From the NCBI GenBank assembly GCA_964598225.1, contig CAZRBG010000006.1, positions 62,001-126,000 on the forward strand: 64,000 nt of DNA. Reading direction: 5' to 3'. Made by a program: the position numbers and the translations under genes. This document shows positions 52,538 through 60,139 of the stretch, one piece after another (the stretch's first letter is position 1; each line of letters starts with the position of its first letter). The notes under the pieces are model-generated. The model had not been told where the DNA came from and searched no databases. It was given only the letters and a program-made list of their open reading frames with translations. This DNA is from SG8-4 sp964598225 (GTDB lineage Bacteria; Planctomycetota; Phycisphaerae; Sedimentisphaerales; Anaerobacaceae).

Positions 52538-53458
52538 ATGCGTATATTCCTGGATTGTGTCCCCTGTTTTTTCCGCCAGGCACTCGATGCCGCTCGGCTG
52601 GCAACGGACGACAAGCAAGTTCATGAGCGCGTGCTTAGAGGATTTCTTGGCATAGCGAAAGAGCTGGATATGAGGCAAAGCCCGCCGATAATAGGTCAGA
52701 AGATACATCGGCTGGTCCGGGAACTTACCGGTACCCAAGATCCATACAGAGACATTAAGCGGCGGTTCAATAATGAAGCGCTCAGGCTATATCCAAAATT
52801 GCGCGAACGGGTATTAAATTCGAAAGACTCGCTTGAGACAGCGATACGATTGGCTATAGCAGGTAATATCATCGATTTCGGGGTCAGTAACAGGCTAAAT
52901 GAAAGTGAACTTGCGAAGGTAATTGAAGAATGTCTTTCTGCTGATAGCTCTGATATGGAATTGGAGTCCTTTCGACGGGCAATAAGTGATTCGGAAGATA
53001 TTCTTTATCTCGCCGACAATGCCGGCGAGATTATCTTCGACCGTCTGCTTATCGAGCAGATGCCCATAGAAAAAGTCACTGTTGTCGTCAAGGGTTCGCC
53101 GGTAATAAATGATGCAACCATGGAAGATGCATTGCTTGCCGGTTTGCCCAGAGTCCTCGAAGTGATAGACAATGGCTCAGATGCGCCGGGCACAATCCTG
53201 GCAAGCTGCTCGCAGTCTTTCAGAGATCGTTTCGACAGAGCCGATTTGATCGTAGCCAAAGGACAGGGTAATTACGAAACCCTTAGCGATGTCGATAAGA
53301 ACATATTTTTTGTCCTGAAGGTCAAATGTCCCGTTATTGCCGAACACCTTGGCTGTGACGTTGAGCGTGTGGTTCTCACGAGCGGCGATACACTTAGCAG
53401 GACGGATCGATTGACAACAAGAGAACACGAATGTGGGGCCTTGCCCGTAGATCAATGA
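52538..53458 (+). CDS. DUF89 / ARMT1-like metal-dependent protein
   Basis: 306 residues of the DUF89 family: N-terminal CVPCFFRQALDAARLAT with a C-x2-C, the helical region, then the catalytic-type motif DILYLADNAGEIIFDRLLIEQM and VVVKGSPVINDATMEDA and IVAKGQGNYETLSD. Relatives are metal-dependent phosphatases proposed to clear damaged phosphometabolites. Its regular presence among Fe-S ATPase genes is not explained; it may act on a phosphorylated precursor here. Starts 30 nt after the previous gene. Confidence 0.88.
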   Translation: MRIFLDCVPCFFRQALDAARLATDDKQVHERVLRGFLGIAKELDMRQSPPIIGQKIHRLVRELTGTQDPYRDIKRRFNNEALRLYPKLRERVLNSKDSLETAIRLAIAGNIIDFGVSNRLNESELAKVIEECLSADSSDMELESFRRAISDSEDILYLADNAGEIIFDRLLIEQMPIEKVTVVVKGSPVINDATMEDALLAGLPRVLEVIDNGSDAPGTILASCSQSFRDRFDRADLIVAKGQGNYETLSDVDKNIFFVLKVKCPVIAEHLGCDVERVVLTSGDTLSRTDRLTTREHECGALPVDQ

Positions 53459-53481
53459 CCATTTTTAGAGGAAGCTAACGA

Positions 53482-53817
53482 ATGAAAACAAAAGAATACT
53501 TGTCGAAATTCAAGGGTGATATTGAAAAGATGAAGGTGCATGTCGGGCCGGCGTTAAGCGGTTTCGCCGGATTGTTCAGTAAGACAATGGCAGAAGGTGC
53601 TCTGACAGTCAGAGAAAAGGAACTGATTGCAATCGGCATTGCCGTCTCCAAGCAATGCGATCCCTGTATCAAGCTTCACGTCCAGAAGAGCCTTGATGCC
53701 GGTGCGACCAAAGAGGAGATTCTGGAAGCATCGGGCGTCGCGGTGATGATGGGCGGAGGACCGGCATATACGCACGTACCGATAGTAATCGATGCTCTTG
53801 AGGAGCTGGAAAGTTGA
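53482..53817 (+). CDS. AhpD/carboxymuconolactone-decarboxylase-like protein
   Basis: 111 residues with the CMD/AhpD core: TVREKELIAIGIAVSKQCDPCIKLHVQKSLDAGATKEEILEASGVAVMMGGGPA. The C-x2-C followed by x3-H (CDPCIKLH) is the AhpD redox-active motif, giving thiol peroxidase or disulfide exchange ability. In this operon it may protect or reduce thiols during cofactor assembly (inference). Ribosome site AGAGGAAG. Confidence 0.9.
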   Translation: MKTKEYLSKFKGDIEKMKVHVGPALSGFAGLFSKTMAEGALTVREKELIAIGIAVSKQCDPCIKLHVQKSLDAGATKEEILEASGVAVMMGGGPAYTHVPIVIDALEELES

Positions 53818-53838
53818 CTTAATAGAAGGAGTAATATC

Positions 53839-54060
53839 ATGCCCCGAGGAGATGGAACAGGACCTATGGGTCCGGGATCGGGCCGAGGTGTCGGAAGAGG
53901 CACACGGCGTGGAAGAGGCCGCATGGGCGGCCCGTTCGCCGCAGGACCAGGCGGTTTCTGTGTGTGCCCGAGTTGCGGCTACCGGGAAAGCCATAAAGCT
54001 GGACAGCCCTGCAACAGCAAGACTTGTCCGAAATGCGGCGCGATGATGACGAGAGATTGA
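53839..54060 (+). CDS. Gly/Arg-rich small protein with Cys4-type metal ribbon
   Basis: 73 residues. N-terminal half MPRGDGTGPMGPGSGRGVGR and further Arg/Gly repeats; C-terminal half FCVCPSCGYRESHKAGQPC then CPKCGAMMTR, with six or seven Cys suited to a zinc ribbon or rubredoxin-like site. The MP-x-GD-x-TGP opening is shared with the next gene. A strong AGAAGGAG ribosome site supports the start. Confidence 0.82.
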   Translation: MPRGDGTGPMGPGSGRGVGRGTRRGRGRMGGPFAAGPGGFCVCPSCGYRESHKAGQPCNSKTCPKCGAMMTRD

Positions 54061-54127
54061 GCAGTTCTCGATTAAACGAGAACCGTAGTTGAGAAACTCT
54101 AAGATGATTACAGAAAGGAGAATTATT

Positions 54128-54526
54128 ATGCCAGGTGGAGACAGAACAGGTCCTGCTGGTATGGGACCAATGACGGGCAGAGCTGCGGGTTTTTGCGCAG
54201 GCTACGGAGTACCGGGTTATACGAACCCTGTTGGCGGACGAGGCTTCCGGGGCCGAGGTGGCGCCTGGGGTCGCGGCGGCGGCCGGGGCCGGCGCAATGG
54301 GTACTACGCCACGGGCCTTCCCGGATGGGCAAGGGCCGGACGAGGCTGGCCGGCACGGGGCGGTGCAGCAGGTGCGCCTCTTGCACCAGACCTGACGGCC
54401 GGACAGGAAATCGACGCTCTCAAAAACCAGGCCGAGTATCTTGGAGATGCTCTCAGCGAGATCAATAAACGCATAGAAGCGCTGGAGAGCCAGAAGAACA
54501 ATCAAGAGCAAACACAAGAATCTTAA
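54128..54526 (+). CDS. DUF5320-like Gly-rich protein with C-terminal coiled coil
   Basis: 132 residues from ATG 54128 (GAAAGGAG ribosome site). The N-terminus MPGGDRTGPAGMGPMTGRAA with a downstream FCAGYG is typical of DUF5320 proteins; then a Gly/Arg/Trp-rich low-complexity middle and a helical C-terminus (QEIDALKNQAEYLGDALSEI). Family members are usually found beside Mrp and orange-protein genes in anaerobes; function unknown. Confidence 0.85.
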   Translation: MPGGDRTGPAGMGPMTGRAAGFCAGYGVPGYTNPVGGRGFRGRGGAWGRGGGRGRRNGYYATGLPGWARAGRGWPARGGAAGAPLAPDLTAGQEIDALKNQAEYLGDALSEINKRIEALESQKNNQEQTQES

Positions 54527-54562
54527 TTCGGCAAAACCGAGCACGTCTGTAAAAGATGTCTC

Positions 54563-54967
54563 ATGAGAATAGCAATTGCATCGACAGGAAATACGCTGGA
54601 ATCCGACGTTGATCGGCGCTTTGGCAGAGCGGCCTGGTTTATCATTTTCGATATGGAGACAATGGCCTTTAGCGCCTTTAAGAACGATTGCGCTTCCGTT
54701 GAAGAGGAAGCGGGCATCAGTGCAGCACGGGCAGTAATCGGCGCCGGTGTGCAGAGCGTATTGACTGATAACTGCGGTGCAAAGGCCGCTCAAATACTGA
54801 GTGATGCCCGCGTGAGGTTATTTACCGGGGTGACGGGGATGGTCTCAGAGGCTATTGAACTCTATCAGGCTGGCAGGTTGACCGAGGCGAAGGGGCCAAG
54901 CGTGCCGTCGCATTTTGGTCGAGAGGATACACCAAAAGCAGGGACGAAAAATGGAACAAACACTTGA
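54563..54967 (+). CDS. Dinitrogenase iron-molybdenum cofactor-type domain protein C
   Basis: 134 residues: MRIAIASTGNTLESDVDRRFGRAAWFIIFDME, ISAARAVIGAGVQSVLTDNCGAKAAQILSDARVRLF and VSEAIELYQAGRL, the same order of segments as protein B, with a Lys/Ser-rich C-terminal extension. Paralogous to B; two such half-proteins could pair around a cluster. Its end overlaps the next small gene by 17 nt. Confidence 0.88.
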   Translation: MRIAIASTGNTLESDVDRRFGRAAWFIIFDMETMAFSAFKNDCASVEEEAGISAARAVIGAGVQSVLTDNCGAKAAQILSDARVRLFTGVTGMVSEAIELYQAGRLTEAKGPSVPSHFGREDTPKAGTKNGTNT

Positions 54968-55181
54968 TGCAAAGGAAGTGCGTATCGGTTTTCATCCGAA
55001 CGGCTATAGAATAGACAAGACGGCCCCCGCGATGAACAGATACACAAAATGGCAGACCAAACCGGGCGACCGCTGGAGCGATCCGGAGCCGGTATGCTTT
55101 GATTCTCTGCCGCAACATGGATGGTTTCCAATAGACAGATTTGACTGGGACGAAACCGACGACTTTGAGGATTATGCGTGA
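54951..55181 (+). CDS. Small acidic protein, unknown function
   Basis: 76 residues from ATG 54951, overlapping the preceding gene by 17 nt and ending at or just before the start of the first MinD-type gene, so it is embedded in the operon. Rich in Asp, Pro and Trp (WQTKPGDRWSDPEPVCFDSL, FDWDETDDFEDYA). A single Cys. No family recognised; real coding is inferred from position and composition. Confidence 0.6.
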   Translation: MEQTLDAKEVRIGFHPNGYRIDKTAPAMNRYTKWQTKPGDRWSDPEPVCFDSLPQHGWFPIDRFDWDETDDFEDYA

Positions 55182-55182
55182 T

Positions 55183-56031
55183 ATGCAGATTGCGATAGCA
55201 AGCGGGAAAGGCGGCACGGGTAAAACGACGATAGCAACGAATCTGGCCCGCCATATTGTACTCTCTGGCGAGGAAGCGCAGTATATCGATTGCGACGTTG
55301 AAGAACCTAACGGCCATATTTTTCTAAAACCGGAAATGAACAGCAGGCAACCGGTCACGATTGATACACCGGAAGTTGACCAGGAAAAATGCGACGGATG
55401 CGGCAAATGCGGACAGATTTGTCAATACAGCGCCATAGTATGTCTGAATGAGACCGTGATGACGTTCGACCAGTTGTGTCATTCCTGCGGCGGATGTATG
55501 CTTGTCTGTCCAACAGGCGCGATCTCAGCAAAGCAAAGGCAAATCGGGTTCGTCGATACAGGAGCCGCCGACGGCGTCAAATTTGCGCAGGGGCGTCTGA
55601 ACATCGGCGACATACACACGCCGGCCCTTATAAAGCGTGTCAAACAGAAGGCGGCGAGAGAAGGACATGTCATTTTAGACGCTCCGCCGGGAACGTCCTG
55701 TCCGGTAATCGAGGCTGTTAAAGACGCGGATTTTGTGCTGCTTGCCACAGAGCCTACGCCGTTCGGTCTGAATGACCTGAGACTGGCGGTTGAAATGGTA
55801 AGAGAGTTGAAGCTGCCGTTTGCAGTAGCAATCAATCGCAGCGATCTCGGAGATGATGAGGTTAGACGTTACTGTTACGGGGAGGACATAGAGATCATCC
55901 TTGAAATACCCGACGACCGCCGAATCGCGGAAGCATATTCGGTTGGAGAGATGATCGTTGATGTACTTCCGGAATACCGGAGCAGGTTTGCAGTTCTATT
56001 TGAGCGTTTGGGGCAGACTTCTTCTATTTGA
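55183..56031 (+). CDS. MinD/Mrp-type ATPase with inserted 2x[4Fe-4S] ferredoxin domain, copy 1
   Basis: 282 residues from ATG 55183 (an ATG at 55174 is also possible). Deviant Walker A SGKGGTGKTT at the N-terminus; after about 60 residues a bacterial ferredoxin insert with C-x2-C-x2-C-x3-C twice (CDGCGKCGQIC and CHSCGGCMLVC); then the ATPase resumes with DAPPGTSCPVIEAV and NRSDLGD. Such CooC/NBP35-like proteins move or insert Fe-S or metal cofactors at the expense of ATP. Pairs with the next gene. Confidence 0.92.
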   Translation: MQIAIASGKGGTGKTTIATNLARHIVLSGEEAQYIDCDVEEPNGHIFLKPEMNSRQPVTIDTPEVDQEKCDGCGKCGQICQYSAIVCLNETVMTFDQLCHSCGGCMLVCPTGAISAKQRQIGFVDTGAADGVKFAQGRLNIGDIHTPALIKRVKQKAAREGHVILDAPPGTSCPVIEAVKDADFVLLATEPTPFGLNDLRLAVEMVRELKLPFAVAINRSDLGDDEVRRYCYGEDIEIILEIPDDRRIAEAYSVGEMIVDVLPEYRSRFAVLFERLGQTSSI

Positions 56032-56043
56032 GGTCTTCATTCA

Positions 56044-56934
56044 ATGAAAGAGCTGGTTGTTATAAGCGGCAAGGGCGGAACGGGTAAGACCAGCATCGTG
56101 GCGTCGTTTGCGGGACTGGCGAAGAGTGCCGTGTTAGCGGACTGCGACGTCGATGCGGCGGATCTGCATCTGGTACTGGAGCCGAAAGTTAAACAGGAGT
56201 CTGCTTTCTCCGGCGGGAAAAGAGCGTCCATCGTGACCGAAAAATGCATCGGCTGCGGCAAATGCATGGAAGTTTGCAGATTCGGCGCCATCAAGTCCAA
56301 CGGCTCCGCAGATAATGGTGAAACTGAAACGTTCGCCGTTGATCCGATTTCGTGCGAGGGCTGTAAGGTATGCGTCGAATTCTGCCCGGCAGGAGCGATT
56401 GATTTCAGTGATGCCGTGAACGGCCGGTGGTTCATATCGGATACACGATTCGGGCCGATGGTACACGCCGAGCTTGGAATCGCAGAGGAAAACAGCGGCA
56501 AGCTGGTGACCCTTATTCGCAAAGAGGCGAAAAGATTAGCTGGAGAAGACAATAAAGATCTGATAATCGCCGATGGTTCGCCCGGAATTGGCTGTCCGGT
56601 TATAGCCTCCATTACAGGAGCGGACCTTGTTCTAATAATCACCGAGCCCACACTTTCGGGAATGCACGACCTTGGACGTGTTGCCGATCTGACCGAGAGC
56701 TTCGGAATTCCAACGTTGGTGTGCATAAACAAATCGGACTTGAACCCTGATATGACCAGAAAAATCACCAAAGAAGCCGGCGAACGCAGCATCAAGCTGG
56801 CGGGTGGGATTCGTTATGACAAGGCTTTCACAAAGGCTCAAATCATGAAGGCAACGATAGTCGAATATACCGGCGGATTAGTGGCCGAAGATGTTAAGGC
56901 ATTATGGAGAAATATTGTATATGCATTAGGTTGA
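56044..56934 (+). CDS. MinD/Mrp-type ATPase with inserted 2x[4Fe-4S] ferredoxin domain, copy 2
   Basis: 296 residues with the same plan: SGKGGTGKTS, then the ferredoxin insert CIGCGKCMEVC and CEGCKVCVEFC, then DGSPGIGCPVIASI and CINKSDLNPDMT. The two copies differ enough to act as a heterodimer, as suggested for the paired ATPases of the Desulfovibrio orange-protein cluster. Starts 12 nt after copy 1. Confidence 0.92.
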   Translation: MKELVVISGKGGTGKTSIVASFAGLAKSAVLADCDVDAADLHLVLEPKVKQESAFSGGKRASIVTEKCIGCGKCMEVCRFGAIKSNGSADNGETETFAVDPISCEGCKVCVEFCPAGAIDFSDAVNGRWFISDTRFGPMVHAELGIAEENSGKLVTLIRKEAKRLAGEDNKDLIIADGSPGIGCPVIASITGADLVLIITEPTLSGMHDLGRVADLTESFGIPTLVCINKSDLNPDMTRKITKEAGERSIKLAGGIRYDKAFTKAQIMKATIVEYTGGLVAEDVKALWRNIVYALG

Positions 56935-56957
56935 CTGGAGGTAAGAAGTAGTTGGAA

Positions 56958-58190
56958 ATGACAGAAGAATGTGGATTTCGTCAAAGTGGAAGAAGTACCG
57001 TGGATCAGTTTCAAATCGACCAGGAAAATATCTCCAAAAACCTCGAAGACGTAAAACACAAGATTCTTGTTCTATCGGGCAAGGGCGGCGTGGGAAAGAG
57101 TACAGTAGCGGCTAACCTTGCAGTATCCTTGTCCCGAGCGAACAAACGTGTTGGTCTTCTGGATATTGATATTCACGGTCCGAGCATTCCCAAAATCCTG
57201 AATCTTGAAGATAGAATTATCCAGGTTCTCGGCGAGACTTTGTTGCCCGTCCAGATCGGTCCTGACTTGAAGGTTATGTCCATTGGATTTTTGCTGCGCG
57301 GCAGAGATGACGCGGTCATTTGGCGAGGGCCGATGAAGAATCAGATGATAAGGCAGTTTCTAAAGGATGTTAAATGGGGAAGCCTCGATTTTCTTATCGT
57401 TGACTCACCGCCTGGAACGGGTGATGAGCCGCTTTCCATTGCCCAGCTCCTGGGAGACGCCGATGGCGCTATCATAGTGACTACTCCACAGCAGATAGCG
57501 CTTTCAGACGTAAGGAAAGGTATCTCCTTCTGCCGTAATCTCAGTATTCCGGTACTGGGTGTCGTGGAGAATATGAGCGGCTTTGTATGTCCCAACTGCG
57601 GGCAACAGACCAACATCTTCAGATTGGGCGGCGGCGAAGAAATGGCCCGGCAGCTTGGCATTAACTTCCTCGGAAGAATCCCGATAGATCCGCAGATTGT
57701 ACAGGCGTGCGACGAGGGGCAGCCGTATGTCGGCAGGGATGATCACAATGAGACTGCCAGGGCCTTTAATCAAGCGACTCAGAGCGTATTAAGACTCGAA
57801 AACCGGAAGAAACCGGAAAAGGTAAAGTTTAACAAGAAGGGAGCGAAAAGCATGCGTATAGCAATTCCTATAGTTGAAGGGAAATTGAGCCAGCATTTTG
57901 GCCATTCCGACATTTTCGCAATTGTCGATACGGACGGTGATTCAGGTAAGGTTCTGAATCGAAAGGATCTCACGCCGCCCCGACATGAGCCCGGCGTCCT
58001 GCCGAGATGGCTTCATGACGAGGGTGTGAACGTCATTATCGCGGGAGGAATGGGTCAGCGGGCGCAGCAACTATTTGCGCAGAATCAGATAGAAGTCGTC
58101 GTAGGCGCTCCCGCGGAAAGTCCGGAGAGCCTGGTGTCGGCCTATCTCGGCAACACGCTGCAGGCAGGAGAAAACATCTGCGACCATTAA
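56958..58190 (+). CDS. MrpORP: Mrp/NBP35 ATPase fused to an orange-protein-type domain
   Basis: 410 residues. Residues about 33-285 are an Mrp/ApbC Fe-S carrier: Walker A SGKGGVGKSTVAANLA, DIDIHGPSIPKIL, VDSPPGTGDEPLS and the cluster-bridging C-x2-C in GFVCPNCGQQT. From about 299 a dinitrogenase-cofactor domain follows (MRIAIPIVEGKLSQHFGHSD, GGMGQRAQQLFAQNQIEVVVGA). The fusion joins carrier and cofactor-holding units, a good argument that the separate domains in this operon also work together. ATG 56958 chosen; a TTG two codons upstream is in frame. Confidence 0.94.
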   Translation: MTEECGFRQSGRSTVDQFQIDQENISKNLEDVKHKILVLSGKGGVGKSTVAANLAVSLSRANKRVGLLDIDIHGPSIPKILNLEDRIIQVLGETLLPVQIGPDLKVMSIGFLLRGRDDAVIWRGPMKNQMIRQFLKDVKWGSLDFLIVDSPPGTGDEPLSIAQLLGDADGAIIVTTPQQIALSDVRKGISFCRNLSIPVLGVVENMSGFVCPNCGQQTNIFRLGGGEEMARQLGINFLGRIPIDPQIVQACDEGQPYVGRDDHNETARAFNQATQSVLRLENRKKPEKVKFNKKGAKSMRIAIPIVEGKLSQHFGHSDIFAIVDTDGDSGKVLNRKDLTPPRHEPGVLPRWLHDEGVNVIIAGGMGQRAQQLFAQNQIEVVVGAPAESPESLVSAYLGNTLQAGENICDH

Positions 58191-58194
58191 ACTT

Positions 58195-59034
58195 ATGGGC
58201 GAGTATGTGTGCATAACGACGCTCGTTGAAGACACCGTATTAGGAACGGGATTGTCTTGTGAGCATGGTCTGTCATTTTGGATTGGATATGGCGATCGGA
58301 GAGTCCTTTTTGATGCCGGGCAGACCGACCTTCTTCTCAAAAACGCAAAAAAACTGGGTGTCGATTTGGGCAAGACCAACGCCGTCATATTGAGCCATGG
58401 GCACTACGATCACACAGGCGGTCTTGTAGTCGTGCTTGATGGTGCTCCCGAAGCGTTGGTCTACACACATCCGGCGGCGCTCGAGCCTAAGTTCAGTTGT
58501 AAAGGTGCCGAAGCCCGGGCTATCGGAATGCCAGACTCTGTGAAGGAAATTCTTCACTCTCATGCTGAGAAGAATAGAGTCCTATGGACCGAAGCACCTG
58601 TGGAAGTCATGCCGGGACTATTCGTCACCGGCCCAATACCCCGAAACACGGACTTCGAAGACGTCGGCGGGGCTTTCTACGTCGATGAGAATTGCGAACA
58701 GGCAGATACACTACCAGACGACCAGGCGGCGTTTTTTGATACGCCCAGAGGCCTGGTAGTCCTTTTGGGCTGCTCTCATGCCGGCGTTGTTAACACATTG
58801 AATTACATTATGACAATAAGTGGTAACAAGCATATTGACAGTGTTGTAGGCGGGATGCATTTGTCGAACGCTTCTCAGGACCGCATAGAAAAAACCGTGC
58901 AATTCTTACGCGAGTGCAATGTGCAGAATATCGGTCCTTGCCACTGCACAGGCACCAATGCGGCAAGACAGATTTGCGATGCTTTTCCGAGTCAGTTTGT
59001 TGAATGCTCTACGGGAGGTCGAGTGCAATTGTAA
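58195..59034 (+). CDS. Metallo-beta-lactamase-fold hydrolase/oxidoreductase
   Basis: 279 residues with the MBL motif LSHGHYDHTGGL and later ligands in LGCSHAGVVNTL and GPCHCTGTNAA. It belongs by eye to the group of cytosolic MBL proteins annotated with the pterin-related (MptA/dihydropterin phosphate) synthases, where the N-terminus VEDTVLGTGLSCEHGLSFWI is typical. Role in this operon is unknown; redox or phosphoester chemistry on a cofactor precursor is conceivable. It starts 4 nt after the MrpORP stop. Confidence 0.9.
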   Translation: MGEYVCITTLVEDTVLGTGLSCEHGLSFWIGYGDRRVLFDAGQTDLLLKNAKKLGVDLGKTNAVILSHGHYDHTGGLVVVLDGAPEALVYTHPAALEPKFSCKGAEARAIGMPDSVKEILHSHAEKNRVLWTEAPVEVMPGLFVTGPIPRNTDFEDVGGAFYVDENCEQADTLPDDQAAFFDTPRGLVVLLGCSHAGVVNTLNYIMTISGNKHIDSVVGGMHLSNASQDRIEKTVQFLRECNVQNIGPCHCTGTNAARQICDAFPSQFVECSTGGRVQL

Positions 59035-59120
59035 TAGTTGTGATACCATGCTATCGTTGGAGGTAGCGTCTTAAAGATGTGTGAAATGACATAACAGAAA
59101 GAAAAGAAAGGCAGAGGCGC

Positions 59121-59561
59121 GTGACGGAAGATAATGATAACTTTGTAGAGGAAATTCAAGAATCCATACTACAGGACCTCTCGGAAAACCTCAGGAAAGA
59201 GGTAACGAAACCCTGTAACATCGGGAGAATCACCGATCCCGACTGCTACGTAAGTGAGACCGGTGTCTGCGGAGACACAATTGAAATGTATCTGAACATT
59301 GACGATGGCAGGATACACGATATCAAATTCATGACCGACGGCTGCGGCTACACGATCGCATGCTCCAGCTACGTTACAAAAATGGCAAAAGGAAAAACCA
59401 TCCGGGAGGCGGCCCGGATCAAGTCGGAAGACGTCGATGAATATTTCGGCGGGCTGCCGGAAGAAAACAAACACTGCGCAAAGCTGTCCGTTATGACATT
59501 GCAGGCAGCCATAGAAAAATATCGAAGTCGAAAGGATTTTCATGAACATCACAAGACGTAG
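59121..59561 (+). CDS. NifU/IscU-like Fe-S scaffold protein
   Basis: 146 residues from GTG 59121. The scaffold Cys residues are present in VCGDTIEMYLNIDDGRIHDI, TDGCGYTIACSSYVTKM and NKHCAKLSVMTLQ, the three-Cys pattern of IscU/NifU N-domains, here without the SufU insertion. An extra Cys pair (KPCNIGRITDPDCYVSE) precedes the core. It probably assembles clusters for the ATPases upstream. Overlaps the next gene by 20 nt. Confidence 0.9.
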   Translation: MTEDNDNFVEEIQESILQDLSENLRKEVTKPCNIGRITDPDCYVSETGVCGDTIEMYLNIDDGRIHDIKFMTDGCGYTIACSSYVTKMAKGKTIREAARIKSEDVDEYFGGLPEENKHCAKLSVMTLQAAIEKYRSRKDFHEHHKT

Positions 59562-60075
59562 TATATTTCTTGGTGGTCTGACCGCGTTAGGGTGCGGAAG
59601 CCTCGACAAGGTTGGAAGCCGGGCAGAGGGAGCAGAAGACATGCATCAGAAGGATAAGGAAGGGTTTTTCAAGCTATATCCAGTGGGTAGAGTAGACAGA
59701 AAAGGTAAGTCCGTAAAATTGCGGATTTACAAGAAATACAGGGATGCCCTCAAAGGGCTGGACGGATTTTCCCACGCGATAGTGCTCTACTGGTTCGACA
59801 GAAACGACACGCCACGGAAACGCGGCATTCTCCAGGTACACCCGCGAGGCAACAAGAAAAATCCCCTGACGGGTGTTTTTGCATGCCGGGCGCCCGTGCG
59901 GCCTAATCTAATCGCCGTGACTCTCTGCAAGACTCTCGAGATCGAAGGAGGAGTAGTCACCGTCGAGAAGATCGATGCCCTCGACAACAGTCCAATTCTT
60001 GATATCAAGCCGTACATTCCCCAAATAGACCTCGAAACCGAAGATGTTCGAGTGCCCGATTGGCTGAAGGATTGA
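59542..60075 (+). CDS. TsaA/TrmO-like protein with Tat-type signal
   Basis: 177 residues. The start ATG 59542 has an AAAGGA ribosome site and gives MNITRRSIFLGGLTALGCG, a twin-arginine signal. The mature part matches the TsaA/TrmO beta-barrel: FSHAIVLYWFDRNDTPRKRG, LQVHPRGNKKNPLTGVFACR and DALDNSPILDIKPYIP. TrmO methylates a tRNA base using SAM in the cytoplasm, so an exported version must have another role or the signal is not used. Last gene of the operon; the frame also offers ATG 59641 as an internal cytoplasmic start. Confidence 0.85.
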   Translation: MNITRRSIFLGGLTALGCGSLDKVGSRAEGAEDMHQKDKEGFFKLYPVGRVDRKGKSVKLRIYKKYRDALKGLDGFSHAIVLYWFDRNDTPRKRGILQVHPRGNKKNPLTGVFACRAPVRPNLIAVTLCKTLEIEGGVVTVEKIDALDNSPILDIKPYIPQIDLETEDVRVPDWLKD

Positions 60076-60139
60076 AATTCTGCCCCTGATAGCTTAGAAT
60101 TCCGTTTCTAAAATTCATTGTTGCTTTTGGAGTAGCTTT

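Noticed and set aside
51654..54967. Nitrogen-fixation genes
   Set aside because: The NifX-type domains are of the orange-protein/Mrp-associated group and no nifHDK, nifE, nifN or full nifB is present.
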